From the NCBI RefSeq assembly GCF_015767675.1, contig NZ_CP065218.1, positions 1,331,397 through 1,395,396 on the forward strand: 64,000 bases of DNA. The letters run 5' to 3'. Positions 52,022 to 61,207 of this stretch are shown one piece after another. This DNA comes from Vibrio navarrensis (lineage in GTDB: Bacteria; Pseudomonadota; Gammaproteobacteria; Enterobacterales; Vibrionaceae). The translations under genes and the position numbers were made by a program. The notes under the pieces are model-generated. The model saw only the letters and a list, made by a program, of their open reading frames with translations. It ran no database searches and was not told the DNA's origin. Numbering within the stretch: position 1 is the first letter of the stretch; each line of letters opens with the position of its first letter.

Positions 52022-52102
52022 TCAAAGGCGCGTTGGCAGAGTGGCTATGCAGCGGATTGCAAATCCGTGGACCTCGGTTCGACTCCGGGACGCGCCTCCA
52101 TT
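52022..52102. repeat. 81-bp perfect direct repeat, left copy (contains tRNA-Cys)
   Basis: Identical to 62234-62314. It extends five bases before and two after the tRNA and marks the left end of a 10.2-kb segment. Confidence 0.85.
52027..52100 (+). tRNA. tRNA-Cys (GCA)
   Basis: A 74-base cloverleaf with encoded CCA. The acceptor GGCGCGT pairs with the ACGCGCC 3' arm, the anticodon loop TTGCAAA has GCA, and the T arm has GGTTCGACTCC. Sequence is identical to the copy at 62239-62312. Confidence 0.95.
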
Positions 52103-52257
52103 CTCTCTTAAGTTTCTTCTCTTCTTAACTAAATTTATTTCCTCTTACCTATACATCTTCTTGTTTCACCAAGATTATTATCGTCATCACACTTTTTGTT
52201 GTCTCTTTCTTTTCCCGGGTAAGAAGCTGCGGCATTCTTACCGTGAATGAGCGTTTT

Positions 52258-52278
52258 GATATAGATGTTTTCTATATC
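52258..52278. promoter_or_regulatory. Perfect inverted repeat upstream of the GH31 gene
   Basis: GATATAGA-TGTTT-TCTATATC, an 8-base palindrome about 80 bases before the GH31 start codon, a plausible operator for a sugar-responsive repressor encoded elsewhere. Confidence 0.4.
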
Positions 52279-52358
52279 ATGTACGGTTGAAGCTATTTCT
52301 GCTTCGAGACGCGGCTTTATATACTAGCGATAAAATAACATCTCAATGGATATTTATC

Positions 52359-54977
52359 GTGAAAACAAGATTAATGCCGATCAAGCTGATCAGTCTGTGC
52401 CTGTTGGCGGCGTGCGCGGATACCAGCCAGCAAAGTCGCGACTTTTACTTGCAAGGCATGCCAAGTTATCAACTCTCTGCTGCCGATGTATTTCGCCTCA
52501 ATAAAGCGTACCCAGAGCTAAAACTCACTCGTCATTTACGTCCCCTGTTTAATCAAACATTTTATTCTGAGGGGGAGTTTAAGCACGCGTTAAATCAATA
52601 TCTTACGACGGAGCAGGTGGCGATCGTCTATCCATCCCTACAAGACAAGGCGTTGGTTGCAGCAGAATCGGTTCATATTTCTGTGTTGGCCGATGATGTG
52701 CTGAGAATTCGTTTTGGCCAAACACAAGTACAAACCAACGAGCTGGCCGATTTCAAGGCGCTAATGCAGCCGTCCACATTTCATGTCAGTGAAGATGGCG
52801 TGACAACAGCGAAACTGAAAGCTGAGGTGGACGGCAGGACGTTGTGTGTGAAAGTCAGTAAAAGCAATGGCGACGCGGTTAATGAACTCTGCCCGAATGG
52901 CGATAACCAAATTTCTCTGCGCACAGTCAATGATTATGGCTATCAAGGATTAGGACAAGAGTTTCAGCAGCCCGGAGTGATTGATGGGCGCTGGAATGGG
53001 CGTGTGCGTCAGTCTGGTAATCAAATGAGCGGTTTTAACGGTGGAGCAACGGGCAATACTCAGTTCCCGATTTTGTACGCCGCGAGCAGTAAGCAGAGCG
53101 ACTTTGCTTTGTATCTCAACAATATTTACAACACACGTTGGGATTTCTCCCAAGAAACCGTGACCATCAAACCAGTTAAAGGTGAGCGTGACTTGCTGTT
53201 GATGGTGGCGGATGAGCAAAAAACGCTGCGTGAGCAATACATGTTACTGGTTGGTAAGCCGTTGGTACCGCCGCGGAAAATGTTTGGTTTATGGCTCTCT
53301 GAATACGGTTTTGATAACTGGCAGGAGATGGATGACAAGATCGCGACGCTCCATACCAACCAGTTTCCCATTGATGGCGTGGTGATGGATTTGCAATGGT
53401 TTGGTAATGTGCAAAGCCATGATGAGAACAGCCATATGGGCACACTGCGTTGGGATGAGGAAAACTTCCCGCAGCCAAAACAAAAAATTGCTGAACTGAA
53501 ACAGCAGGGCGTGGGCATGATGCTGATTGAAGAGAGCTACGTGAGCTCGGGCCGAGAAGAGCATCAGCAGATGGAAGCCAGAAGCTTTTTGGCGAAGGAT
53601 CCGGCTACGGGCAAAGCGATCAATACCAATCCAACAGGGGGCGGTCACTGGTGGGGCAAAGGCGGCATGATCGACTGGAGCAATCCAGAGGCGGGGCAAT
53701 TTTGGCACGAATGGAAGAGACAACCTCTAATCGACATGGGCATCATCGGCCACTGGACCGATCTTGGTGAGCCGGAGATGTACAACAGCAAGGGGGTGTA
53801 CTATCAAGACAAATCACACGACGATATTCACAACCTCTATAACTACGACTGGCTCAAAAGCATCTACCTTGGCTATCAGCAGGGCCACAATACCCAACGA
53901 CCTTTTATGATGTCACGCTCCGGCGCACCGGGGATGCAGAAATTCGGTGCGGTGATGTGGTCAGCGGACATTGGCTCTAACCTAACCAGCCTTGCCGTAC
54001 ATGCAGGTCAGCAGACCAATATGATGCTCTCAGGAATGGATTATTACGGTTCGGATATCGGTGGTTTTCACCGCGGCGGCTTGGGTGTTGCACCAGATGA
54101 GGTCCCGCACGTATTGAATGAAACCTATACCCAATGGTTTGCTTACAGCTCAATGTTCGACGTGCCTGTTCGTCCTCACACCGAAAACTTGTGTAATTGC
54201 AAGGAAACGGCCCCAGACAGAGTGGGCGATCTCGCCAGTAACCGCGACAACATTGAACTGCGTTATGAGTTGATCCCATACCTCTATTCACTGGCGCATC
54301 GTGCGCATCAATACGGAGAAGCGGTCTTTTCCAGTGCGGCGTATCAGTTCCCGAACGATGAAAACTCCGCTAACGCCACGGCAGAAAAAATGGTGGGCGA
54401 GTCACTATTGAGTAGCGCGGTTGCGAAGCTTGGCGCAAAAGAGACTGCGCTCTATTTGCCCAAAGCGCACTGGTTTGATTATCGCACTGGTGAGGATTTG
54501 GGGTTGTCGTCTGGTGAAAGCAAATCTTTTGCGCTCTATCAGCAAGGGCAATACCGTTTGCCGTTGTTGGCGGCAGAAGGGGCGATTATTCCTTTTGCGC
54601 CCAAAGAGCACGGAGTTTCCAGCCAAGTACCGACTCAGTTAGGGGTGAAAATTTTTGGCCAGCAAGACGCAAGCTTTACCCTGTTTGAAGACGATGGCGT
54701 AAGTCAAGCGTACCTAACGGGCGAGATTCGTCGTACAGAGCTGTCGGTCAAAGTACAACCTAAACAAGTGCAACTGCACATTCGCACGCAAGGCGATTAC
54801 ACTGGCGCACCCGAAAAGAGATCGATGCGCATTCTGTGGGCGCTGGATAGTAAAGAAGTGCAAGCAGTGCAGCTCAATGGTCAGCCACTGGATTCATGGA
54901 AAAGAGTCGGTCACTGGCTAGAGATAGATACGCCTGAGCTAGCAACAGCTCAAGAGCATTTGGTCACTGTGCTTTAG
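52359..54977 (+). CDS. GH31 family glycosidase lipoprotein (alpha-glucosidase type)
   Basis: A protein of about 872 residues of glycoside hydrolase family 31. A lipoprotein signal (LISLCLLAAC) places it in the envelope, unusual for a GH31. The catalytic nucleophile is Asp in HWTDLGEPEMY, about residue 468, and a further conserved segment GMDYYGSDIGGFHRGG follows at about 560. A beta-sandwich domain precedes the barrel and two smaller domains follow it, as in the family. I start at GTG 52359 (AUGGA 8 bases upstream) because it gives a normal KTRLMPIK n-region; ATG 52374 is possible. It may act on alpha-glucosides or sulfoquinovosides; the specificity is open. Confidence 0.85.
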   Translation: MKTRLMPIKLISLCLLAACADTSQQSRDFYLQGMPSYQLSAADVFRLNKAYPELKLTRHLRPLFNQTFYSEGEFKHALNQYLTTEQVAIVYPSLQDKALVAAESVHISVLADDVLRIRFGQTQVQTNELADFKALMQPSTFHVSEDGVTTAKLKAEVDGRTLCVKVSKSNGDAVNELCPNGDNQISLRTVNDYGYQGLGQEFQQPGVIDGRWNGRVRQSGNQMSGFNGGATGNTQFPILYAASSKQSDFALYLNNIYNTRWDFSQETVTIKPVKGERDLLLMVADEQKTLREQYMLLVGKPLVPPRKMFGLWLSEYGFDNWQEMDDKIATLHTNQFPIDGVVMDLQWFGNVQSHDENSHMGTLRWDEENFPQPKQKIAELKQQGVGMMLIEESYVSSGREEHQQMEARSFLAKDPATGKAINTNPTGGGHWWGKGGMIDWSNPEAGQFWHEWKRQPLIDMGIIGHWTDLGEPEMYNSKGVYYQDKSHDDIHNLYNYDWLKSIYLGYQQGHNTQRPFMMSRSGAPGMQKFGAVMWSADIGSNLTSLAVHAGQQTNMMLSGMDYYGSDIGGFHRGGLGVAPDEVPHVLNETYTQWFAYSSMFDVPVRPHTENLCNCKETAPDRVGDLASNRDNIELRYELIPYLYSLAHRAHQYGEAVFSSAAYQFPNDENSANATAEKMVGESLLSSAVAKLGAKETALYLPKAHWFDYRTGEDLGLSSGESKSFALYQQGQYRLPLLAAEGAIIPFAPKEHGVSSQVPTQLGVKIFGQQDASFTLFEDDGVSQAYLTGEIRRTELSVKVQPKQVQLHIRTQGDYTGAPEKRSMRILWALDSKEVQAVQLNGQPLDSWKRVGHWLEIDTPELATAQEHLVTVL

Positions 54978-54988
54978 TGCCCGACAAA

Positions 54989-55013
54989 ACTTGCCTGCCA
55001 TCGGTGGGCAAGT
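54989..55013 (+). terminator. Possible terminator after the GH31 gene
   Basis: ACTTGCC and GGCAAGT pair with further pairing of the inner bases; the following sequence is T/C-rich rather than a clean T run. Confidence 0.45.
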
Positions 55014-55061
55014 GTTCTTCTTTACCAATGTCTTCTCTTGTTCGCTCAATTCTCTCTGATA

Positions 55062-55080
55062 AATAAAAATTATTTTCATT
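55062..55080. promoter_or_regulatory. Candidate Fur box upstream of the peptide/nickel-type ABC importer
   Basis: AATAAAAATTATTTTCATT matches 15 of 18 informative positions of AATGATAATNATTATCATT. It lies 63 bases before the binding-protein start. The AT-rich setting makes chance matches easier. Confidence 0.5.
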
Positions 55081-55143
55081 TGTTTTGCTTTCTTTTGTTA
55101 TGTTATAACATATTTTTATATTTTAAATCACCATAGAAAAGAA

Positions 55144-56673
55144 ATGAAAAAAATCGTCGCTCTACTGGCAGTGGTTGCCATAACTTATTTAGCTTGGAGT
55201 ATCTCCAGTTCTAGCCCGGAGAATAATCGTTTAACCATTTCAGGTCCGTTTGAGTTTCACGGCATAGATATGTCTAAAAATGGATATATTTTCAGCCGCT
55301 TAGGCATCACACAATCGTTAACTCAACTCGAAAGCAACGGAGAGATTGCGCCGTTACTGGCGCAATCTTGGCGTCGCAATGAGCAAGGTACACGATGGGA
55401 TTTTTTGATTAGAGAAGGGGTCAAGTTCCATGATGGGCAGCCTCTGACGGCTAAAGATGTGTCTGCGTCACTTCAACGTGCGCTGAAAAAACCGGGCGTG
55501 TTTGCCAAAGTTCCGGTGGCCCAAATTGAAGCCAACGGTCAGCAACTGGTGATTGAACTCACCTCACCTTATTTCCCGCTGCTGAACACCTTAGCGCATT
55601 TCAGTTTAGGTATTCTCTCTGCCGACTCATTCGACTCTGAAGGCCGTATTGTCAAATTGAATGCGACTGGGCCTTACCAGTTGGACAATTTAGTGGTGCC
55701 GCACAAGTTGAGTGCCAAGCGCTTTGAATCGTTTTGGGGCAAATCGGCGAAGATTGCGCAGTTAGACTATGTGGCAGGCCACCGCTCTGAAAGCCGTGCG
55801 CTTGAGCTGCAAAGTGGCCAGTCTGACATCGCCTATTCGATTGATGCTATCAGCAAGCAAAACTTGCAAAGCGCTAAGAATGTAAAGGTACAAAGCGTCA
55901 ATTTGCCACGGACGATCATGTTGAAGCTGAATAACCAGCACCCATTGTTGTCTGAGACAAAAGTCAGACAAGCGATCAGCTTGGCCGTGGATCGCACAGG
56001 CATTGCCCAAAGCATTCTATACGCGCCAGGCAGTGAAGCTTACCAACTGTTTAGTCAGGCGCAACAAGCGTGGCATATAGAGGAACCCACCGAGAAACGT
56101 GATGTGGCGCAAGCGAAAGCACTGCTCGAAGAGCTGGGGTGGGAGAAAAATGCACAAGGCTGGCTTGAGCGTCAAGGGCGAGAGTTCGCGCTTAACCTGA
56201 CCACTTACGCTGACAGACCAGAGCTGCCACTGATCGCGACCGCGTTACAAAGCCAATTGGCTGAAATCGGTATCCGTTTGCACGTCAGTATTGATAACTC
56301 CAGCGTGATTCCGGCAGGTCACCATGACAACAGTTTGCAAATGGCGCTAGTGGCACGAAACTTTGGTCTGACTGGCACACCGCTGCCACTTCTCTATCAA
56401 GACTTTAGCGATGAAAAAGGCAGTGATTGGGGCCACATGAACTGGTATTCACCACAAGTTCAGCAAGATTTAACCGAACTGATCTCAACCGAATCCGGTG
56501 AAAATCAGCGTGAATTGAGTCAGCGTGTTGCTCGTGTATTAGCAACAGAACTGCCTGTTATCCCCATCGCTTACAGTAGCCAGCACGTCGCTTTTAATCA
56601 GTCACTGCAGGGATTGCACTTAGACCCATTTGAGATTGACTATCGTCTGTCGGAGTTGCAGTTCCATGATTGA
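55144..56673 (+). CDS. Peptide/nickel-type ABC binding protein (SBP_bac_5)
   Basis: A 509-residue periplasmic binding protein of the dipeptide/oligopeptide/nickel cluster, the usual size. The N-terminus MKKIVALLAVVAITYLAWSI is a signal anchor without a lipobox. The family core is SRLGITQSLTQLESNGEIAPLLAQSW near 50, FLIREGVKFHDGQPLTAKDVSASLQRAL near 100, then DVAQAKALLEELGWE near 320 and PVIPIAYSSQHVAFN near the end. It feeds the two permeases and double ATPase encoded directly downstream. A Fur-like box upstream suggests an iron-related ligand, such as a ferric chelate or a siderophore-like peptide; that is inference. First gene of a four-gene operon. Confidence 0.87.
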   Translation: MKKIVALLAVVAITYLAWSISSSSPENNRLTISGPFEFHGIDMSKNGYIFSRLGITQSLTQLESNGEIAPLLAQSWRRNEQGTRWDFLIREGVKFHDGQPLTAKDVSASLQRALKKPGVFAKVPVAQIEANGQQLVIELTSPYFPLLNTLAHFSLGILSADSFDSEGRIVKLNATGPYQLDNLVVPHKLSAKRFESFWGKSAKIAQLDYVAGHRSESRALELQSGQSDIAYSIDAISKQNLQSAKNVKVQSVNLPRTIMLKLNNQHPLLSETKVRQAISLAVDRTGIAQSILYAPGSEAYQLFSQAQQAWHIEEPTEKRDVAQAKALLEELGWEKNAQGWLERQGREFALNLTTYADRPELPLIATALQSQLAEIGIRLHVSIDNSSVIPAGHHDNSLQMALVARNFGLTGTPLPLLYQDFSDEKGSDWGHMNWYSPQVQQDLTELISTESGENQRELSQRVARVLATELPVIPIAYSSQHVAFNQSLQGLHLDPFEIDYRLSELQFHD

Positions 56674-57610
56674 CCTGCTGCTAAAACGGCTTTTACAAGC
56701 AGGCTTTGTCGCTTGGGCAGTGGGCACCATCACCTTTGTGATGATGAAACTGCTTCCCGGTGACATGGCCTATCGGATTGCGGCAAGCCGCTACGGCTAC
56801 GATTTTGTCAACCAAGAAGCGGCGCAAGTGGTCTCTGCGGAGTTGGGGCTAGGGCGCAGCGCGTTTGAACAATATGTGGCTTGGCTGTGGGAGTTACTGC
56901 ACTTAAATCTTGGCCGCTCCTTGGTCAGTGAAGAAGCCGTCAATGAGCTGCTATGGCATCACCTTGGCTATAGTCTGATCCTCGCTACGGCGGCTCTCGC
57001 ACTTTCCTTGTTCATTGCCTTTCCGGTCGGCGTCTACTGTGGTCGATATCCTGGGGGCCGAGTGGACAAAATGGTGTTGTCACTGTCGGTGCTGCTGCGT
57101 TCTGCCCCCGTATTTGTGGTTGGATTGGGGCTGATCATCCTCTTTGCATTGCAACTGGGTTGGCTGCCTGTATTGGGATTTGGTCGACCAGAGCATGTGG
57201 TTTTACCAAGTTTGGCGTTGGCATTGACGCTGGCGGCACTCTCTAATCGCATGATCAAAAACGAAGCGTACTTGGTACTACGTTCGGCCTACTACCGCTT
57301 CGCACGCTATAAAGGGTTAGATGAGGTACGAGCGTACGAACGTCACGCGCGCTTGAATATCGCCCTGCCATTGATTGCCTTTATTGGTGTGCAAGCGGTG
57401 GGCTTAATTGAGGGGATTGTGATGATTGAGTCGCTGTTTGCTTGGCCGGGCATCGGCCATGCGTTGTCACACGCCATCTTTGCGCGAGACATTCCGGTTA
57501 TTCAAGGAGCGGCGCTGGTGATGGGGCTTTTGTTTGTTGCGATCAACACTGCGGTGGATTTGGCTCAATATATGCTTGACCCGCGTATTCGACAGGAGAA
57601 AGTCGTATGA
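56666..57610 (+). CDS. Peptide/nickel-type ABC permease, DppB-like
   Basis: A 314-residue inner-membrane permease with about six helices. The BPD_transp_1 motif region is ALAALSNRMIKNEAYLVLRSAYYRFARYKGLDEVRAYERHA near 195-230; the EAA-like coupling loop then leads to MIESLFAWPGIGHALSHAIFARDIPVIQG, typical of the DppB/OppB group. I start at ATG 56666, which overlaps the last codons of the binding-protein gene; a longer frame starts inside that gene. The next gene overlaps by four bases. Confidence 0.88.
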   Translation: MIDLLLKRLLQAGFVAWAVGTITFVMMKLLPGDMAYRIAASRYGYDFVNQEAAQVVSAELGLGRSAFEQYVAWLWELLHLNLGRSLVSEEAVNELLWHHLGYSLILATAALALSLFIAFPVGVYCGRYPGGRVDKMVLSLSVLLRSAPVFVVGLGLIILFALQLGWLPVLGFGRPEHVVLPSLALALTLAALSNRMIKNEAYLVLRSAYYRFARYKGLDEVRAYERHARLNIALPLIAFIGVQAVGLIEGIVMIESLFAWPGIGHALSHAIFARDIPVIQGAALVMGLLFVAINTAVDLAQYMLDPRIRQEKVV

Positions 57611-58401
57611 CGAATCTCAATCTACGCTACCTGTTTAGCGGTGCAGCTTTAGCTCTTTTGATGAGTTTTTCCATCTACATAAAGTGGTTTTCCAACCATG
57701 ATGTCGCTGCGCAAAATTTAAGCCAAGTGTTTCAATTTCCGTCTTGGTCAGAGCCACTCGGCACCGATCATTTTGGCCGTAGCAACGCCGCTCGTTTAGC
57801 AGACGCGATTTGCAACTCAGTGGTGATCGCTTTGGTGAGTGTCACTTTAGCCGTCACCGTTGGCCTAGTTACGGGGGTGATAGCAGGTTGGTTTGGCGGT
57901 TGGTTTGATAAAATCGCCTCGGTGTTGGTCAACATGGTGATGGCTTTGCCCGGACTTGTGTTGGTACTACTTCTTGGCGCAATTGTGCCTGGGTCTTACG
58001 CTTTTTTACTGTTTGGTATCGCGGTGACCATGTGGGCGGAGTTTTTCCGCGTGATCCGTAACAAAACTCAGAGGCTAAGCAAAGCCGATGAATTTGAAAA
58101 TGCGCGTCTACTGGGTTTTGGTCGTCTGTACCGTTTTCGTGTGCATATTTGGCCCTATTTAAAAGCGGATGTCTTTACCTTAGCTTGCTTTGGTGCAGGC
58201 AATGCGATTTTGGCCCTCGCAGCACTGGGTTTCTTGTATGTCGGTCTTCGTCCGCCTCAAGCCGAGCTTGGTATGATGATGGTCGAACTGTTTCGCTACT
58301 ATCAGGTCGCACCTTGGGTGCTTATCCAACCCGTTCTGACTCTTATGTTGCTGATTTTTAGCTTTTATTCTCTGGCTCAAACGAAGGAGCGTTTACGATG
58401 A
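57607..58401 (+). CDS. Peptide/nickel-type ABC permease, DppC-like
   Basis: A 264-residue permease, partner of the DppB-like subunit. The N-terminal helix is followed by the DppC-type segment SEPLGTDHFGRSNAARLADAICNSVVIALVSV near 50-80. The coupling motif region is ENARLLGFGRLYRFRVHIWPYLKADVFTLACF near 165-195. Its ATG overlaps the preceding stop (ATGA) and its own end overlaps the ATPase start by four bases, so all four genes are translated as a unit. Confidence 0.88.
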   Translation: MTNLNLRYLFSGAALALLMSFSIYIKWFSNHDVAAQNLSQVFQFPSWSEPLGTDHFGRSNAARLADAICNSVVIALVSVTLAVTVGLVTGVIAGWFGGWFDKIASVLVNMVMALPGLVLVLLLGAIVPGSYAFLLFGIAVTMWAEFFRVIRNKTQRLSKADEFENARLLGFGRLYRFRVHIWPYLKADVFTLACFGAGNAILALAALGFLYVGLRPPQAELGMMMVELFRYYQVAPWVLIQPVLTLMLLIFSFYSLAQTKERLR

Positions 58402-59822
58402 ACATTCTCAAAGTTGACGCGCTTGCGGTAAAACAGGGAGAAAAGACGGTGGTTCAGCCGCTCTCTTTTGCTCTGCAAGAAGGTCAATCCATCACCATTC
58501 TTGGTGAAACGGGCTCCGGAAAAAGTTTGTTTGTGAAAGCTATTCTAGGTGATTTACCAGCGAGTTTTACTGCTGTGGGAGAGATTTATCTTGGCGAGCT
58601 TCCTCTCTCAACGCTTAACGCTCAGCAGCGCGAGCAGTTGTGGGGCAGAGAGATCGCGATTTTGCCACAAGAGCCGCGTTTGTCACTCAATCCGCTGATG
58701 AAAATAGAGCAGCAAGTCAGCGAAGTGTATCGCTGGGTGAGAGGAATGAAACGCGCTGAAGCTAAGGCGCAAACTGAGCGTGTGTTTGCTGGTATGCAGC
58801 TTGATGATGCGCAGCAAAAGCACGTGCTAGAAATCTCCGGCGGGATGGCTCAGCGCTGTGCGCTGCTCTGCGCCCAAGCGGCGGGAGGCAGGTTACTCAT
58901 TGCCGATGAGCCAACAAAAGGATTGGATGAGAAAAGCAAACAGCAAGTTATCGCCGAGCTGCGTAAAGTAAAAAGACAAGGTGCCTTGATCACCATCACT
59001 CACGATTTGCAGGTTGCGGAAGCACTCGGCGGAAAACTTTATGTGCTGCGACATGGTGATTGGCTCGTCAAGGAAAAGACGTTCGATCAATGGCAAGCGG
59101 ATCACAGCGATCACTATTCGCAATCTTTAATTCGAGCCAGCCAGATCGGTGAGGAAAAGCCCACGGCTTGTTTGGATGAATTTTTACTCGACGTGCAGCA
59201 CCTCAATGTCGGTTTTAAAGAGAGAACTTTGATTCGCGAGCTAAATTTTTCGTTGCGTCAAGGTGAGGTGATTGGCTTTTCCGGTCCAAGTGGTTGTGGT
59301 AAGTCGACCCTTGCTGATGTGCTGCTTGGATTGAAGAAACCACTCTCGGGCTCGGTTGTTTATCATCAGGACTTTCCGCTTGGTAAGCGGCTGAAATTGT
59401 ATCAAGATCCACCGCAGTCTTTTTCACCACAGTTAAGCTTGTATCGGCAGTTATTGGACTTGTGCCAGTTACATGGCATTGAGCCAAAACTGATTGAACG
59501 TTATGCGCAGCAGTTGCACATTGCTGCGGACATTTTGCAGCGTACTTCGGAGCAAGTATCGGGCGGCGAGCTACAACGCATTGCGATTTTGCGTGTGCTG
59601 CTATTAAAGCCGACCTTGTTGATCGCCGACGAGCCGACCACGCGTTTAGATCCGCACATCGCAAGAGAGACTATGGAATTGCTGATCCATACCACGCAAT
59701 CGATAGGCTGTGCGCTAATTTTGATCAGTCACAGCCATCAAGAACTTGAGCGTTATTGTCACAAAAGGCTCCGCTTTAGCGAGCGTAGTGATGACGTAAC
59801 TTTAGAGAGTTGCGTGTCTTAA
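58398..59822 (+). CDS. Fused double ATPase of the peptide/nickel-type importer (DppD-DppF fusion)
   Basis: A 474-residue protein with two complete ABC ATPase domains in one chain, where most such systems use two proteins. Domain 1 (about 1-240): Walker A GETGSGKS, signature ISGGMAQR, Walker B LLIADEPTKGLDE and switch His in ITHDL. Domain 2 (about 255-474): Walker A GPSGCGKST, signature VSGGELQR, Walker B LLIADEPTTRLDP and His in ISHSH. A one-chain ATPase matches two permeases and one binding protein. It is the last gene of the operon. Confidence 0.9.
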   Translation: MNILKVDALAVKQGEKTVVQPLSFALQEGQSITILGETGSGKSLFVKAILGDLPASFTAVGEIYLGELPLSTLNAQQREQLWGREIAILPQEPRLSLNPLMKIEQQVSEVYRWVRGMKRAEAKAQTERVFAGMQLDDAQQKHVLEISGGMAQRCALLCAQAAGGRLLIADEPTKGLDEKSKQQVIAELRKVKRQGALITITHDLQVAEALGGKLYVLRHGDWLVKEKTFDQWQADHSDHYSQSLIRASQIGEEKPTACLDEFLLDVQHLNVGFKERTLIRELNFSLRQGEVIGFSGPSGCGKSTLADVLLGLKKPLSGSVVYHQDFPLGKRLKLYQDPPQSFSPQLSLYRQLLDLCQLHGIEPKLIERYAQQLHIAADILQRTSEQVSGGELQRIAILRVLLLKPTLLIADEPTTRLDPHIARETMELLIHTTQSIGCALILISHSHQELERYCHKRLRFSERSDDVTLESCVS

Positions 59823-59917
59823 AGCTTCGATAGTCTGGGAAATGTGGCTTGCTGTGACAAGCAGGCCACAAACCAAGTCCATTGTGAACAAGTGTGCGGC
59901 CGTTCTCGTTCAGTCGC

Positions 59918-60469
59918 TCATACTTCAAAAGTACCCAAGATCTGGATGCACTGCTCTGTCACTTGTTCACTGTTGCCACTCAAATGAGCGGTAACAATCG
60001 CCCCCTCTTTTAAAAGACAGATGGCATCCAGCAAGAGCGGATTTTTGCTTTGCAAGTGATGCGAAATGATCGCGCGAACCTGCTGTTTATGCAGGAGACA
60101 AAAGCGAGCGATCTCACTGTCTAAATCACTGAATTCCGCCGATGTATTGATAAAAAAGCATCCTCTGAACGTACCGAGTTGGGGCTCTTGGTGGGTAAAC
60201 CAGTTTTCTAATGCGTGAAACAGGCGTGCGATCAAATCGCTGTCCGAACTCGCAACCGCTATTTTTTGCTCCAGCCAGCTGGCAAAGATCTGGTGTCTTT
60301 GCTGCAGAGCGGCGAGCACTAGGGCTTCTTTGCTGGGGAAATGCGAATAAAGCGTGCGTTTCGCTACGCCCGAAACCGTCAGCACTTCATTGATACCAAT
60401 CGAATTGATCCCATTGGCGTAGAAAAGTGCCAGTGCGGTATCGACAAGCAATTGTCTTTTTTGGCTCAT
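59918..60469 (-). CDS. TetR/AcrR-family repressor next to the HPP gene
   Basis: A 183-residue regulator. The helix-turn-helix is LALFYANGINSIGINEVLTVSGVAKRTLYSHFPSKEALVLAALQQRH near 10-55. The C-terminal domain is helical with cysteines (FRGCFFI; RFCLLHK), typical of the TetR_C-type ligand domains. ATG 60469 is supported by AGGAGAGACAC. It is divergent from the HPP-family gene, with a perfect double operator in the 94-base gap, so it most likely represses itself and the HPP gene. Confidence 0.87.
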   Translation of the reverse strand: MSQKRQLLVDTALALFYANGINSIGINEVLTVSGVAKRTLYSHFPSKEALVLAALQQRHQIFASWLEQKIAVASSDSDLIARLFHALENWFTHQEPQLGTFRGCFFINTSAEFSDLDSEIARFCLLHKQQVRAIISHHLQSKNPLLLDAICLLKEGAIVTAHLSGNSEQVTEQCIQILGTFEV

Positions 60470-60500
60470 GTGTCTCTCCTTTGAAAAGCATATTGACAAA

Positions 60501-60547
60501 AGTAGACCGATTTGTCTATTTTAGTTTTGTAGACAAATCGGTCTACT
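60501..60547. promoter_or_regulatory. Double TetR operator between tetR and the HPP gene
   Basis: AGTAGACCGATTTGTCTA (60501-60518) and its exact reverse complement TAGACAAATCGGTCTACT (60530-60547) form a large palindrome. Each half itself contains TAGAC-N6-GTCTA, so two repressor dimers can bind, one over each divergent promoter. Confidence 0.8.
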
Positions 60548-60563
60548 TTGTTTGGAGATTGAA

Positions 60564-61034
60564 ATGAAAAATTTTGTGATGGCACTTGTCGCCGGGCTAG
60601 GCGCATTTGTGGCGATAGGTTTGCTCTCATTTTTTGATGCGGCGATGAGTGATGTGACTTTGTTGATGGCACCGTTTGGCGCAACGGCGGTGTTGGTTTT
60701 TGGTGTGCCGGATAGCCCCTTGGCGCAAGCAAAAAATGTGATTTTTGGTCATATGATCACGGCGATTGTCGGTATTGTGTTTGCTCAATATGTGGGGGTC
60801 ACACCATTAACGTTGGCGTTAGCTACAGGTGTCGCTGTGAGCGCTATGTTGCTGAGCAAAACAACACACCCGCCAGCAGGAGCAAACCCGCTGCTCATTA
60901 TGTTGTCTGGGCAAGGCTGGTCGTTTTTGTTCACCCCCGTTTTGCTTGGCGCAACTTTGATTGTTTTAGTCGGCAAGGGAATGCAAATGCTGCTCAAGTG
61001 GCGTGCGAAGAGCAGAGTGCCCGCGACAGCTTGA
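60564..61034 (+). CDS. HPP-family membrane protein
   Basis: A 156-residue membrane protein with about five helices and the eponymous motif THPPAGANPLL near 107-117. Early on FGATAVLVFG follows the family pattern. HPP-family proteins are integral membrane proteins; plant members transport nitrite, and bacterial ones remain poorly known. ATG 60564, with GGAG 7 bases before it. Expression is probably under the divergent TetR repressor. Confidence 0.85.
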   Translation: MKNFVMALVAGLGAFVAIGLLSFFDAAMSDVTLLMAPFGATAVLVFGVPDSPLAQAKNVIFGHMITAIVGIVFAQYVGVTPLTLALATGVAVSAMLLSKTTHPPAGANPLLIMLSGQGWSFLFTPVLLGATLIVLVGKGMQMLLKWRAKSRVPATA

Positions 61035-61132
61035 GAACATTCAGTATCACAACCTGACATTTGGCTTCAATTGCAATCTGCTCTCGGTGGGTAGGGCAGC
61101 TTGCAAAGCCGCTGAGCTATTAAATTCCCATT

Positions 61133-61151
61133 AACGAGAATGATTTGCAAT
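61133..61151. promoter_or_regulatory. Weak Fur-like site upstream of the FhuF-like reductase
   Basis: AACGAGAATGATTTGCAAT matches 13 of 18 informative positions of AATGATAATNATTATCATT. It lies 56 bases before the reductase start. Taken with the gene's function it is plausible but weak. Confidence 0.4.
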
Positions 61152-61207
61152 AACGTGTGGAGTTCCCTATTCTCTTGCCACACATTCTTCAGGGTAAGAT
61201 CAGCAAG

